NCBI RefSeq assembly: GCF_003002915.1
Contig: NZ_PVTG01000013.1
Location: forward strand, 81,735-145,734
Direction of reading: 5' to 3'
From: Geodermatophilus tzadiensis
GTDB taxonomy: Bacteria > Actinomycetota > Actinomycetes > Mycobacteriales > Geodermatophilaceae
DNA: 64,000 bases
Of the stretch, positions 32,444 to 41,227 are shown piece by piece. A program made the translations under genes and the position numbers. The notes beneath the pieces were generated by a model that had not been told where the DNA came from, made no database searches, and saw only the letters and a list, made by a program, of their open reading frames with translations. Each line of letters begins with the position of its first letter. The first letter of the stretch is position 1.

Positions 32444-33277
32444 CTAGTTGGGCGCCAGGACCCCCACGCCGACGAGCGCGAGCAGCGACAGGCCCAGCAC
32501 CACCCGGTAGACGACGAACGGGGTGAAGGTGCCGCGGTCGAGGTAGCGCAGCAGCCAGGCGATGACCGACAGGCCCACCCCGAAGGCGATGACGGTGGCC
32601 AGGATCGTCGGCCCCCAGGAGATCGTCTCGCCGGCGACGTCGCCGGTGAACGTCTCGTAGACCTGGAAGAAGCCCGACCCGAGGACGGCGGGGATGGCCA
32701 GCAGGAACGAGTAGCGCGCCGCCGCGGCGCGGGTGTAGCCGAGGAAGAGCCCCATGGTGATCGTGCCGCCGGAGCGGGACACGCCGGGCACCAGCGCCAT
32801 CGCCTGCGCCAGGCCGAACAGCAGCCCGTCGCGGACGGTGAGCTGGTGCAGCTCGCGGCGCTTGCGGCCCACCCGGTCGGCCCAGTAGAGGACCAGCGAG
32901 AAGGCCACCAGCGCGATCGCGACGATGCGCAGGTCGCGGAAGGTGGTCTCGATGTCGTCCTGGAACAGCAGGCCGAGCAGCACGATCGGGATGCTGCCGA
33001 CGATGATCAACCAGCCCATCCGGGCGTCGGGGTCCGAGCGCTTCGAGCGGTCGGTCAGCGCGCGCAGCCAGGCGACGACGATCCGCGCGATGTCCCGGCG
33101 GAAGTACAGCAGGACGGCGGCCTCGGTGCCGATCTGGGTGATCGCGGTGAACGCCGCTCCCGGGTCACCCCAGCCCGACGCCTCCCCGACCACCCGCAGG
33201 TGGGCGCTGGAGGAGATCGGCAGGAACTCCGTCAGGCCCTGCACCAGGCCCAGGACGACGGCCTCGAACCAGCCCAT
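32444..33277 (-). CDS. uppP: Undecaprenyl-diphosphate phosphatase
   Basis: A 277-residue membrane enzyme (BacA type) that recycles undecaprenyl pyrophosphate, the lipid carrier of cell wall synthesis. Conserved motifs: VVLGLVQGLTEFLPISSSAHL (about 7-27, with the catalytic E17) and LVPGVSRSGGTITMGLFLG. About eight hydrophobic helices are visible and length is normal. The ATG at 33277 begins at family similarity. It is often near mshC in actinobacteria. Confidence 0.95.
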   Translation of the reverse strand: MGWFEAVVLGLVQGLTEFLPISSSAHLRVVGEASGWGDPGAAFTAITQIGTEAAVLLYFRRDIARIVVAWLRALTDRSKRSDPDARMGWLIIVGSIPIVLLGLLFQDDIETTFRDLRIVAIALVAFSLVLYWADRVGRKRRELHQLTVRDGLLFGLAQAMALVPGVSRSGGTITMGLFLGYTRAAAARYSFLLAIPAVLGSGFFQVYETFTGDVAGETISWGPTILATVIAFGVGLSVIAWLLRYLDRGTFTPFVVYRVVLGLSLLALVGVGVLAPN

Positions 33278-33454
33278 CCCCGCTCAGCTCCGGCGTCCGG
33301 ACGACGGGGGGGCGGGCGCGGCGGAGGTCAGCGGGAGCACGGGCGGACAGCCTAGGTCGGGTCGCCGGGACGCACCGGGCGCGACCCGCGCGCCGTCCAC
33401 CACACCCCCCGGGTGCCCGGCCCGTGTCGGCGTCCGGCGGTAGGTTGGCCGGTC

Positions 33455-34435
33455 GTGGAACAACGGGCGCTGGGGCGCAGCGGCCTGGTCGTCTCCCGGC
33501 TGGCGCTGGGCACCATGACCTGGGGCCGGGACACCGACGAGGACGAGGCGGCGCTGCAGCTGACCGCGTTCGCCGATGCCGGCGGGACCCTGGTCGACAC
33601 CGCCGACGTCTACTGCGACGGGGACAGCGAGCGCCTGCTGGGCCGGCTGATGGCCGACGTCGTCCCCCGCTCGGAGCTGCTGGTGGCCACCAAGGCCGTG
33701 GGCCGCACCGGTGCCGGGCCGATGGGCCGCGGCGCCTCCCGCGGGCACCTGCTGGCCGCGCTGGACGCCTCGCTGGAGCGGCTCGGCGTCGACCACGTGG
33801 ACCTCTGGCAGCTGCACGCCTGGGACGAGCTGACGCCGGTCGAGGAGACCCTCGCGGCCTGCGACGCCGCGGTGACCTCCGGGCGGGCGCGCTACGTCGG
33901 GGTGAGCAACTTCACCGGCTGGCAGACCGCCCAGGCGGCCACCTGGCAGCGCGCCTGGCCCGGCCGCACGCCGCTGGTGAGCACCCAGGTCGAGTACTCC
34001 CTGCTGCAGCGCGGCGTGGAGCGGGAGGTGGTGCCCGCCGCGGAGGCGCTGGGCCTCGGCGTCCTGGCCTGGTCGCCGCTGGGCCGGGGGCTGCTCACCG
34101 GCAAGTACCGGACCGACACCCCCGACGGGTCGCGCGGGGCCTCGCCGCAGTGGGCCGGGTTCATCGACGACCTGCGCTCCCCGGCCGCCGACCGGATCGT
34201 GGAGGCCGTGGTGACCGCCGCCGACGGGCTGGGCACCACGCCGCTGGCCGTGGCGCTGGCCTGGGTGCGCGACCGCCCCGGCGTGGTCGCGCCGGTGGTC
34301 GGCGCGCGCACCGCCGAGCAGCTGCAGGCCTCCCTCGACGCGGACTCGGTGCGGCTGCCCGCCGCGATCCGCACCGCCCTGGAGGACGTGTCGGCGCCGC
34401 ACTTCTCCTACCCCGACCAGCGGTCGGCCCGATGA
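33455..34435 (+). CDS. Aldo/keto reductase
   Basis: A 326-residue TIM-barrel NADPH-dependent oxidoreductase. The catalytic tetrad is visible in part: D in GGTLVDTADVYCDG with Y following, K in LVATKAVGRTG, and H in DLWQLHAWDELTPVEE. The NADP-binding end includes PVVGARTAEQLQASL. The substrate cannot be assigned. The GTG at 33455 starts VEQRALGRSGLVVSRLALGTMTWG. Its stop overlaps the helicase start by 4 bp (ATGA). Confidence 0.9.
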   Translation: MEQRALGRSGLVVSRLALGTMTWGRDTDEDEAALQLTAFADAGGTLVDTADVYCDGDSERLLGRLMADVVPRSELLVATKAVGRTGAGPMGRGASRGHLLAALDASLERLGVDHVDLWQLHAWDELTPVEETLAACDAAVTSGRARYVGVSNFTGWQTAQAATWQRAWPGRTPLVSTQVEYSLLQRGVEREVVPAAEALGLGVLAWSPLGRGLLTGKYRTDTPDGSRGASPQWAGFIDDLRSPAADRIVEAVVTAADGLGTTPLAVALAWVRDRPGVVAPVVGARTAEQLQASLDADSVRLPAAIRTALEDVSAPHFSYPDQRSAR

Positions 34436-36387
34436 CCGCCGCCCCCACCACCGCGGCCCCCGACCCGGTCTTCGCCGCATTCTGCGCCGCGGGTCTGTGG
34501 CCGGGCCTGGGCAAGCGGGCCGCCGCCGAGCTGCCCGGCGCCGGGATCACCTCGCCCGACGACGTCACCGCCGCGCGGCTGCAGAAGCTGCCGCGGGTCG
34601 GCACGCAGCGCGCCGAGCGGCTGTTCTCCTCCTTCCTCGCCGCCCAGCCCACCTACGGCGTGGTGGAACTGCTGGTGACGGCGGGCCTGGAGGCGAGGCT
34701 GGCGTCCTCGGCCGCCGACGCCCTGGGCGAGGACGCCGCCCGCCGGCTGCGCGACGACCCGTGGGCGCTGCTGCGGCTGCCCACCGTCAGCCTGCGCGAC
34801 GCCGACCGGCTGGCCCTCTCGCTGCTGCCCGGCGCCGACCGCAGCGACAGCCGCCGCGGCCGGGCGATCGTCCTCGTCACGCTGCGGACGGCGGCGCGCG
34901 ACGGGCACACCGTGCTGCCCGCCGACCTGGTGGTGGCCGCGCTCCGGGCCGAGGGCGTGGCCGACCCGGCGGCCGCGGTCCTCGCCGCGGTCGAGTCGGG
35001 CGAGGTGCTCGACCACGAGCCGCCGGAGCCGGAGTGGGACGAGGAGTCCGACGAGGAGCCCCCCGAGCCGGACCCGGCGCTGCGGGTGCTGTCGCTGGCC
35101 CGCTTCGGCATGGCCGAGGAGGCCGTCGCCGAGGGCGTGGCGCGGCTGGCGGCCACCGCCGAGCGGATCGCCGACCCCGCCGCCGTCCGGTCGGTGGCCA
35201 AGGGCCTCGACGACGCGCAGAAGGCCGCCGTCGCGCAGGTGCTCGGCGCCGGGGTCTCGCTGCTGACCGGCGGGCCCGGCACCGGCAAGAGCCGCACGGT
35301 GGCCGCCGTCGTCCGGCTGCTGCGCGCCACGGGCAGCGAGGTGGCGCTGGCCGCGCCCACCGGGCGGGCCGCCAAGCGGCTGGAGGAGCTCACCGACCAC
35401 CCGGCGACGACGGTGCACCGGCTGCTGGGCTCGCAGGGCTTCGGCGGCGGGTTCGCCCGCAACGAGGAGTGGCCGCTGGACGCCGACGTCGTGGTGGTCG
35501 ACGAGGCCTCGATGCTCGACGTCGAGCTGACCGCGGCGCTGGTCGAGGCCTGCCCCGACGGCACCCACCTGCTGCTGGTCGGCGACCCCGCGCAGCTGCC
35601 CTCGATCGGCCCCGGGCACGTGCTCGGTGACCTCATCGACTCCGGGGTCGTGCCGGTGACCGAGCTGACCACCCTCTACCGGCAGGCCGAGGGCGGCGCG
35701 ATCGCCCGGCTGGCCAACGCCGTCCGCGGCGGGCAGCTGCCGCCGGTGGACTCCCCCGACCGCGAGGTGGTCGTGGTCCCCGCGTCCGGCAGCGGCGAGG
35801 CGGCCCGGCGGGTGGTGCAGCTGGTCACCGACTCGATCCCGCGGGCGCTGGGGATCGAGCCGCGCAACGTGCAGGTGGTGACGCCGGTGCACCGCGGCCC
35901 GGCCGGCACCATCGAGCTGAACCGGGCGCTCAAGGAGCGGCTGAACCCGGGCGAGGGCACCGTGTTCGGCTTCGACGTCGGCGACCGCGTGGTGGCGACG
36001 GCCAACCACCTCGACATCGAGCCGATCGGGTTCGCCAACGGCGAGGTGGGCGTGGTGACCGGCACCGGCGACGGCACCCTCGACGTCGCGTTCGCCTCCG
36101 GGCCGGTGACGGTGCCCAACGACGCGCTGCCCGACCTCAAGCACGGCTGGGCGATCACCGTGCACCGCGCGCAGGGCTCGGAGTGGCCCGGCGTGGTGGT
36201 GGTGCTGCCGCCCGAGGCCGGCGGGATGCTCTCGCGGCCGCTGGTCTACACCGCGCTCACCCGCGCGCAGCAGCACCTGTCGATCGTGCACGCGTCGGGG
36301 GCGGCGCTGGCGCGGGCGGTGCGGGAGGTCGACGTCCGGCCCCGCCGAACCCGCCTGGCCCAGCTCCTGCGCGAGAACGCCGGCTGA
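34432..36387 (+). CDS. RecD2-like superfamily 1 DNA helicase with helix-hairpin-helix N-terminus
   Basis: A 651-residue helicase. The N-terminal 120 residues hold helix-hairpin-helix motifs (LQKLPRVGTQRAERLFSSF). An acidic linker at about 195-215 follows. Helicase motifs: Walker A LLTGGPGTGKSRTV (279-287), APTGRAAKRL, Walker B VVVVDEASM (357-360 DEAS), LLLVGDPAQLPSIGPG, and the C-terminal HGWAITVHRAQGSEWPGVVVV with LVYTALTRAQ. RecD2 proteins unwind DNA 5' to 3' in repair without RecBC. Start overlaps the reductase gene by 4 bp. Confidence 0.9.
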   Translation: MTAAPTTAAPDPVFAAFCAAGLWPGLGKRAAAELPGAGITSPDDVTAARLQKLPRVGTQRAERLFSSFLAAQPTYGVVELLVTAGLEARLASSAADALGEDAARRLRDDPWALLRLPTVSLRDADRLALSLLPGADRSDSRRGRAIVLVTLRTAARDGHTVLPADLVVAALRAEGVADPAAAVLAAVESGEVLDHEPPEPEWDEESDEEPPEPDPALRVLSLARFGMAEEAVAEGVARLAATAERIADPAAVRSVAKGLDDAQKAAVAQVLGAGVSLLTGGPGTGKSRTVAAVVRLLRATGSEVALAAPTGRAAKRLEELTDHPATTVHRLLGSQGFGGGFARNEEWPLDADVVVVDEASMLDVELTAALVEACPDGTHLLLVGDPAQLPSIGPGHVLGDLIDSGVVPVTELTTLYRQAEGGAIARLANAVRGGQLPPVDSPDREVVVVPASGSGEAARRVVQLVTDSIPRALGIEPRNVQVVTPVHRGPAGTIELNRALKERLNPGEGTVFGFDVGDRVVATANHLDIEPIGFANGEVGVVTGTGDGTLDVAFASGPVTVPNDALPDLKHGWAITVHRAQGSEWPGVVVVLPPEAGGMLSRPLVYTALTRAQQHLSIVHASGAALARAVREVDVRPRRTRLAQLLRENAG

Positions 36388-36419
36388 CCGTCCGAGCAGC
36401 GGCTGACCGTCCGGGCACA

Positions 36420-36467
36420 GGAAGCAACACCTACGTCCTCGGGCGCCCGGACGTGGGTATTGCTTCC
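36420..36467. terminator. Long bidirectional terminator hairpin
   Basis: A 19-bp stem with two mismatches: GGAAGCAACACCTACGTCC (36420-36438) against GGACGTGGGTATTGCTTCC (36449-36467), with loop TCGGGCGCCC. It lies between the helicase gene stop and the stop of the convergent DUF2470 gene. Confidence 0.7.
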
Positions 36468-36477
36468 CATGCCGCGT

Positions 36478-37242
36478 TCAGTCGCGGCGGGTGAGGCCGG
36501 CGCGCAGGGCGCACAGCAGCTGCGACGTCGCCGCCCGCAGCTGGCCCGGGCAGGTCAGCGGCCGCGGGAAGGGCACCCGGACGTCGCGGTGCCCGCCGGG
36601 CCGCTCCACCCGCAGCCGGTAGCCGAACCGGTCGACGCCGAGCGGGCGCACGACCTCGCCCGGGCCGACGGCGACCCGGCTGCGCAGCACGGCGAGCACG
36701 TCGGGGTGGTCGCGCTCGAGGTGCTGCAGCACCCCCGCCTCGACGGCGGCGAGCGGGTCGGGGCGGGCGGCGGCGAACCCGGCCGGCGACACCTCGGTGC
36801 AGCCGCCGCCCTCGCGCAGCACCACCTCGGCGAGGTCGAGCCGCAGCAGCGCCGCCGCGCCGCCGACGTCGAGCAGCGCACCCTCGGGCCGCACCTCGGC
36901 GAAGGCCAGCGCGGCGGCGGTGCGGTCGGCCACCGGCACCGGCGTCAGCCAGCCGGAGAGCCACAGCGTGGCGCGCACCGGGTCGCGCAGCGGCACCGGC
37001 GCCCGGTCGCTCACCATCAGCAGCGCCGAGACGTCGGCCCGCTCCTGCACCGCGCCGGCCACCTCGCCGTCGGCGGGGACGAGCACCAGCACCTGGCCGT
37101 TCGCCGTGGTGGCGTGCGCGAGCGGGCGGGCCGGCTCGTGCCCGGGCAGGCAGACGGCGGCGGCCGTCCGGGTGGCGGCGGTGCGGGCGCGCTCGGCGGC
37201 GCCGGCGACGGACGGCGCCTGCGGACCGGAGCAGGTGGTCAC
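36478..37242 (-). CDS. DUF2470 domain protein (HugZ-like C-terminal domain)
   Basis: A 254-residue protein. The N-terminal 150 residues have a split-barrel-like pattern seen in HugZ heme-degradation relatives. The C-terminal DUF2470 part is FAAARPDPLAAVEAGVLQHLERDHPDVLAVL followed by VRPLGVDRFGYRLRVE. DUF2470 is found at the end of HugZ heme oxygenases and in chloroplast iron or heme proteins, so a role in heme or iron use is reasonable. The GTG at 37242 has SD AGGGGG. A perfect iron-box-like palindrome lies 20 bp upstream, which supports iron control by a DtxR/IdeR-type repressor. Confidence 0.75.
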   Translation of the reverse strand: MTTCSGPQAPSVAGAAERARTAATRTAAAVCLPGHEPARPLAHATTANGQVLVLVPADGEVAGAVQERADVSALLMVSDRAPVPLRDPVRATLWLSGWLTPVPVADRTAAALAFAEVRPEGALLDVGGAAALLRLDLAEVVLREGGGCTEVSPAGFAAARPDPLAAVEAGVLQHLERDHPDVLAVLRSRVAVGPGEVVRPLGVDRFGYRLRVERPGGHRDVRVPFPRPLTCPGQLRAATSQLLCALRAGLTRRD

Positions 37243-37261
37243 GGAGCCCCCTCGGATCGAA

Positions 37262-37277
37262 GTTAGGGCAGCCTAAC
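37262..37277. promoter_or_regulatory. Iron-box-like palindrome (DtxR/IdeR type)
   Basis: GTTAGG-GCAG-CCTAAC, a perfect 6-bp inverted repeat. It matches the half-site TTAGG/CCTAA of the actinobacterial iron repressor consensus and lies 20 bp upstream of the DUF2470 start and 86 bp upstream of surE. Repression by iron-loaded DtxR/IdeR of the DUF2470 gene is the natural reading. Confidence 0.65.
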
Positions 37278-37362
37278 CACACTCGGCGTCCGACGGGAAG
37301 TGTGCCGGGCGTGCCGACCGGGCAGGACGACGGGGACGCACACCGGCTCCCCGGGAGGCCCC

Positions 37363-38151
37363 GTGACCCGCTCCGGCGCCCCGCGGCGCGCCCTGGTGAC
37401 CAACGACGACGGGATCGACAGCCCCGGGCTGCACGCGCTCGCCCGGGTGGCGGTGCGGGCCGGGCTCGAGGTGACCGTGGCCGCGCCGCACGAGGAGTAC
37501 AGCGGGTCGGCCGCCGCGCTGACCGCCGTGCACTCCTCCGGCCGGCTGGTGCTGCACCGGCGGCCGCTCCCCGGGGTGGACGCCGTCCGCACGCTCGCGG
37601 TCGAGGCCTCCCCCGCGTTCATCGCCTTCGCCGGCGTCCGCGGGGCGTTCGGCGAGCCGCCCGACCTCGTGCTGTCCGGGGTGAACAAGGGGCCCAACAC
37701 CGGGACGGTGGTGCTGCACTCGGGGACCGTGGGCGCCGCGCTGACCGCGACCACGCAGGGCCTGCCCGGGGTGGCGGTCTCCCTCGAGGGCGCCGCGGAC
37801 TGGACCGCCGAGCACGCCTGGGACACCGCGGAGGAGGTGAGCGCCCGCGTCCTGCGGTGGGTGCTGGCGCACCCGCCGGGGCCGGTCGTGGTCAACGTCA
37901 ACGTGCCCGACGTCCCGCCGGACCGGCTGCGCGGCCTGTGCGCGGCGCGGCTGGACCCGCAGGGCGCGGTGCAGGTCGAGGTGGGTGAGACCGGCGAGGA
38001 CTTCGTGGCGCTGACCTACCGCGAGGCGCCCGGGCCGCCGGCGCCCGGCAGCGACGTCGCGCTGCTCCGGGAGGGCTGGGCGACGGTGACCCTGCTCGGA
38101 CCGCCGGGCGAGGTGCCCGGCGCCGGCTACCCGGACCTGGACTCCGCCTGA
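37363..38151 (+). CDS. surE: 5'/3'-nucleotidase SurE
   Basis: A 262-residue metal-dependent phosphatase acting on nucleoside monophosphates. Metal-site motifs: ALVTNDDGIDSPGLHAL (D15-D16), EEYSGSAAALT (conserved S), and DLVLSGVNKGPNTG (105-114). The GTG at 37363 has the SD GGGAGG; a frame open from 37300 would add an unconserved tail over the promoter region. Divergent from the DUF2470 gene. Confidence 0.93.
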   Translation: MTRSGAPRRALVTNDDGIDSPGLHALARVAVRAGLEVTVAAPHEEYSGSAAALTAVHSSGRLVLHRRPLPGVDAVRTLAVEASPAFIAFAGVRGAFGEPPDLVLSGVNKGPNTGTVVLHSGTVGAALTATTQGLPGVAVSLEGAADWTAEHAWDTAEEVSARVLRWVLAHPPGPVVVNVNVPDVPPDRLRGLCAARLDPQGAVQVEVGETGEDFVALTYREAPGPPAPGSDVALLREGWATVTLLGPPGEVPGAGYPDLDSA

Positions 38152-38162
38152 GCGGCGGTCGG

Positions 38163-38423
38163 TCAGTCGGTGCGCTCGTCGTCGTCCAGCGGGACGTCGA
38201 CCTCCTGCTCGAGGACGTCGGCCTCGTTCGCGTCGCGGTCGCCCACCCCGCGCGGGGTGCCCGCGGCGCCCGGCGCGGTGGCCAGCTGCTGCTCGAGCGC
38301 GTCGGCCTCGGGGACGCCGTCGCCGATGCCGCCGACCTCGCCGGCGAGGATGGGGGCGGCGGGCTCGACCAGCGCCTCCTGCTCGGCGCGATCGGCGTCG
38401 TCGGCGGTGCCGGGATCGGTCAC
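38163..38423 (-). CDS. Small acidic hypothetical protein
   Basis: An 86-residue, very acidic protein (many D and E, few basic residues), with two similar blocks, EADALEQQL and EADVLEQEV. GTG at 38423 with SD GGGAGGAC is convincing. No known domain. It has no signal or membrane segment and is likely disordered. It ends 12 bp from the surE stop (convergent). Function unknown. Confidence 0.65.
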   Translation of the reverse strand: MTDPGTADDADRAEQEALVEPAAPILAGEVGGIGDGVPEADALEQQLATAPGAAGTPRGVGDRDANEADVLEQEVDVPLDDDERTD

Positions 38424-38551
38424 GTCGTCCTCCCTCGGTGCGGTGCGTCGGTCGCCGCCCATCCTGCCGCCCGCCGGCGGTCCCGGCAGCCCGCGAACGG
38501 CAGGTGGCGCACGGGTGACCGGCGGTCGTCGTGCGTGGCACCATCGGGCGG

Positions 38552-38755
38552 GTGGACGGCGCCGACGACTACGAGTACGCGCCGCTGCGGATCCCGCCGG
38601 GCACGTCCCGGTCCGCAGCGGCGACCATGCTGAGCCTCCAGGTCGACGTCGGCGGGTGGGAGCTCGCCCGCCTCCAGCTGCACGCCGACGGCACCCGCAA
38701 GGCCGTCCTGCGGCGGCGGGCCCGGCTGTCCTACCTGCCGATGCCCGTCACCTGA
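38552..38755 (+). CDS. DUF5703 family protein
   Basis: A 67-residue conserved actinobacterial protein: DYEYAPLRIPPGTSRSAAATMLSLQ followed by GGWELARLQLHADGTRKAVLRRR. This pattern is the DUF5703 family; function unknown. The start is uncertain: GTG at 38552 gives the family-like N-terminus, and a further GTG at 38531 is in frame. It ends 4 bp before the stop of a convergent SDR gene. Confidence 0.75.
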   Translation: MDGADDYEYAPLRIPPGTSRSAAATMLSLQVDVGGWELARLQLHADGTRKAVLRRRARLSYLPMPVT

Positions 38756-38759
38756 GCGG

Positions 38760-39566
38760 TCACCGCATCGACGGGGGCCGCAGCGCCTCCGGGACGACGG
38801 CGGTCTCGCCGGTCGCCGTCCTCGCGCTGGGCACGCCCTTGAACCGGTAGGGCACCGTGCCGACGCCGGGCTGGATGACGTAGGCCGCGCCCGGCTCGCC
38901 GGACTCCCACGCCGCGACCATCGCGGCGGCGACCTCGGCGGCGGGGATGACCGGGAACTGCGCAGCCTCGAACTCGTGCCGGATGCGGTCGATGATCGCG
39001 GTGTCGGCGAACCCCGGGCAGATCGCGGTGATGGTGGTGCCCTCGCGGGCCAGCCGCGGCGCCATCGACCGGACGAACGCGATCGCGCCGCCCTTGGCCA
39101 CGCTGTAGCCGGGGTCGGTGGCCATCGGCGAGAGGCCGGCCAGCGACGCCGTCACCACGATGGCGCCGCCGCCGGCCCGCCGGATCGCCGGCCGCGCGGC
39201 CTGCACGCCGTAGACGACGCCGAAGAGGTCGACGTCGACGACGCGCAGGAACTCCTCGAGGTCGAGCTCGTCGTCGCTCTTGGCCGCCGAGATGCCGGCG
39301 TTGAGGTAGGCGGCGTCGAGCCGGCCGTGCTCGGCCTCCACCCGGGCGACCACCGCCTCGTTGGCCGCGCGGTCGGTGACGTCGAGGGCGGCGAAGTGCG
39401 CGCCGAGCTCGTCGGCCACCGACCGGTTGCGCTCGGTGTCGAGGTCGGCGACGACGACGGTGACGTCGCGCTCGCGCAGCTGCTGCGTGAGCGCGCGGCC
39501 GAAGCCACCGGTGCCCCCGGTGATCAGCGCGACGGAACCCGGGCCGGGCGGTGGAGGGAAGGTCAC
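38760..39566 (-). CDS. SDR family NAD(P)-dependent oxidoreductase
   Basis: A 268-residue classical short-chain dehydrogenase. Coenzyme motif ALITGGTGGFGRAL (TGxxxGxG), an acidic residue at the end of beta-2 (VVVADLDTERN) that favours NAD, LNAGISA (NAG), catalytic S in VTASLAGL and YSVAKGG (YxxxK). The active-site order is complete. The substrate is unknown. GTG start at 39566; it lies 7 bp after the racemase-like gene stop region on the same strand? no: the racemase gene stop is at 39574, just upstream, so the two are likely cotranscribed. Confidence 0.88.
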   Translation of the reverse strand: MTFPPPPGPGSVALITGGTGGFGRALTQQLRERDVTVVVADLDTERNRSVADELGAHFAALDVTDRAANEAVVARVEAEHGRLDAAYLNAGISAAKSDDELDLEEFLRVVDVDLFGVVYGVQAARPAIRRAGGGAIVVTASLAGLSPMATDPGYSVAKGGAIAFVRSMAPRLAREGTTITAICPGFADTAIIDRIRHEFEAAQFPVIPAAEVAAAMVAAWESGEPGAAYVIQPGVGTVPYRFKGVPSARTATGETAVVPEALRPPSMR

Positions 39567-39573
39567 CCGGGCA

Positions 39574-40272
39574 TCACACCACGGGCGCCGGGACGGCCAG
39601 CGCGCGGTCGACGGCGGCGGTCACGTGCAGCCGGGCCGAGGGCAGCAGCGGCACCGGGGAGTCGTCCGGGCCGAGCAGCAGCTCGAGCTCGGTGCAGCTC
39701 AGCGCCACCGCCTGCGCCCCCCGCGCGGCGAGCCGGGCGACCACCGCGCGCAGCTGCGCACGGGTGCCGTCGGACAGGACGCCGCGGCACAGCTCGCCGA
39801 AGATCGCGGCGTCGACGAGCTCGACGTCGTCCTCCGGCGGGGTGAGCACGGTGAGCCCGCGGGCGGCGAGCCGGTCGCGGTAGAAGGGCTCGCGCACGGT
39901 GCCGGCGGCCCCGAGCAGCCCGACCACCGGTCCGGGCGCGGCGGCGGCCACCGCGTCGGCGATGTGCAGGAACGGCACGGCCAGCGCGGCCTCCAGCGCG
40001 GGGGCGACCTTGTGCATGTAGTTCGTGCACAGCAGCACGAGGTCGGCGCCGGCGGCCTCCAGCGCCCGCGCCTCGGCGGTGAGCAGCGCCGCGGCGTCGT
40101 CCCACCGGTCCTCCACCTGGCAGGCGCGCACCGCGCGGAAGTCGAGGCTGCGCACCAGCAGGGAGGCGCTGGCCAGGCCGCCGAGCCGGTCGCGGACCAG
40201 CTCGTTGGCCACCCGGTAGTACAGCGCCGTCGACTCCCAGCTCATCCCGCCCAGCAGTCCGATCGTCTCCAT
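39574..40272 (-). CDS. Aspartate/glutamate racemase family protein
   Basis: A 232-residue cofactor-independent racemase-fold protein. N-terminus METIGLLGGMSWESTALYYR is the aspartate racemase hallmark. The two catalytic cysteines are in LVLLCTNYMHKVAP (first half) and VALSCTELELLLG (second half). It may racemise aspartate or a related acidic substrate. Divergent from a LysR-type regulator 73 bp away, which probably controls it. An SDR gene follows 7 bp downstream, so this may be a two-gene operon. Confidence 0.88.
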   Translation of the reverse strand: METIGLLGGMSWESTALYYRVANELVRDRLGGLASASLLVRSLDFRAVRACQVEDRWDDAAALLTAEARALEAAGADLVLLCTNYMHKVAPALEAALAVPFLHIADAVAAAAPGPVVGLLGAAGTVREPFYRDRLAARGLTVLTPPEDDVELVDAAIFGELCRGVLSDGTRAQLRAVVARLAARGAQAVALSCTELELLLGPDDSPVPLLPSARLHVTAAVDRALAVPAPVV

Positions 40273-40330
40273 GCGCCCAGGCTGGCCGACCACCACCTCC
40301 CCCACCAGACCGCGGGGTCGACCGTCGGAC

Positions 40331-40345
40331 CCAAGCGCTGCTTGG
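40331..40345. promoter_or_regulatory. Palindrome CCAAGC-GCT-GCTTGG, candidate LysR site
   Basis: A perfect 6-bp inverted repeat with a 3-bp centre, immediately before the LysR-type gene and 58 bp upstream of the racemase start. LysR-type proteins usually bind imperfect palindromes in such divergent gaps and repress their own gene. Its contact with the ATG at 40346 suggests the true start may be the GTG at 40355. Confidence 0.5.
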
Positions 40346-41227
40346 ATGTCGGGCGTGGACGCCCGCCGCCTGCTCGTCTTCCGCGAGGTCGCGCACGCCG
40401 GCTCCCTGGCCGGTGCCGCCCGGGCGCTGGGCTGGACGCAGCCGGCGGTGAGCCAGCAGGTGCGCAGGCTGGAGGCCGAGACCGGCACCCCGCTGGTCGT
40501 GCGCAAGGGGCGCGGCGTGGCGCTCACCGAGGCCGGCCGGCGGCTGCTGCGCCACGCGGAGGCGATCGCCGACCGGCTCGCGGCGGCCGAGCAGGACCTG
40601 GCCGCGCTGTCCGGGCTGGCCACCGGGGTCGTGCGGATCGCCGCCTTCCCCACCGCCGCCGCCGTGCTGGTGCCGCCGGCGCTGGCCGCGCTGCGCGAAC
40701 GGGCGCCGGCGCTGGAGGTCCACTTCGTCGAGCTGGAGCCGCCCGAGGCGGAGGCGGCGGTGCGGGAGGGCGGCAGCGACCTCGCCGTCGTCTTCCGGCA
40801 CGAGGACGACGGCGACGACGTCCCCGGCGACCTGCTGCGCGAGCCGCTGACCCGCTCCCCCGTGCAGGCCGTCGTCCCCGCAGGGTCGCCTCCCCCCGCC
40901 GCGCTGGCCGACCTGCGCGACGAGCCGTGGATCGCCGGGTGCGCCCGCTGCCGCCGGCACCTGCTGCGCTGCGCGCGGCGGGCCGGCTTCGTCCCCGACG
41001 TCCGGTTCGCCACCGACGACCACGTGGTCGTGCAGCGCCTGGTGGCGCGGGGCCTCGGGGTGGCGCTGCTGCCCAGCTGGGCGCTCGCGGTGAGCGCCCA
41101 GCCCGGTGTCGCCGCCGTCGACCTGCCCGACGTCGACGGGCGGGTGGTGGAGACCCTCGTCCGCCCCGACGCGCGCCGGGTGCCCGCGGTGGCCGCGGCG
41201 CTCGAGGCGCTGCGGGCCGCCTGCTAG
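40346..41227 (+). CDS. LysR family transcriptional regulator
   Basis: A 293-residue regulator with an N-terminal winged HTH (VFREVAHAGSLAGAARALGWTQPAVSQQVRRLEAE) and a LysR substrate-binding domain from about residue 90. A feature is GCARCRRHLLRCARRAGF in the effector domain, with four cysteines close together that could respond to metal or redox; this is an inference. Alternative start GTG at 40355. Divergent from the aspartate-racemase-like gene; its end overlaps the M20 peptidase end by 4 bp. Confidence 0.9.
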   Translation: MSGVDARRLLVFREVAHAGSLAGAARALGWTQPAVSQQVRRLEAETGTPLVVRKGRGVALTEAGRRLLRHAEAIADRLAAAEQDLAALSGLATGVVRIAAFPTAAAVLVPPALAALRERAPALEVHFVELEPPEAEAAVREGGSDLAVVFRHEDDGDDVPGDLLREPLTRSPVQAVVPAGSPPPAALADLRDEPWIAGCARCRRHLLRCARRAGFVPDVRFATDDHVVVQRLVARGLGVALLPSWALAVSAQPGVAAVDLPDVDGRVVETLVRPDARRVPAVAAALEALRAAC

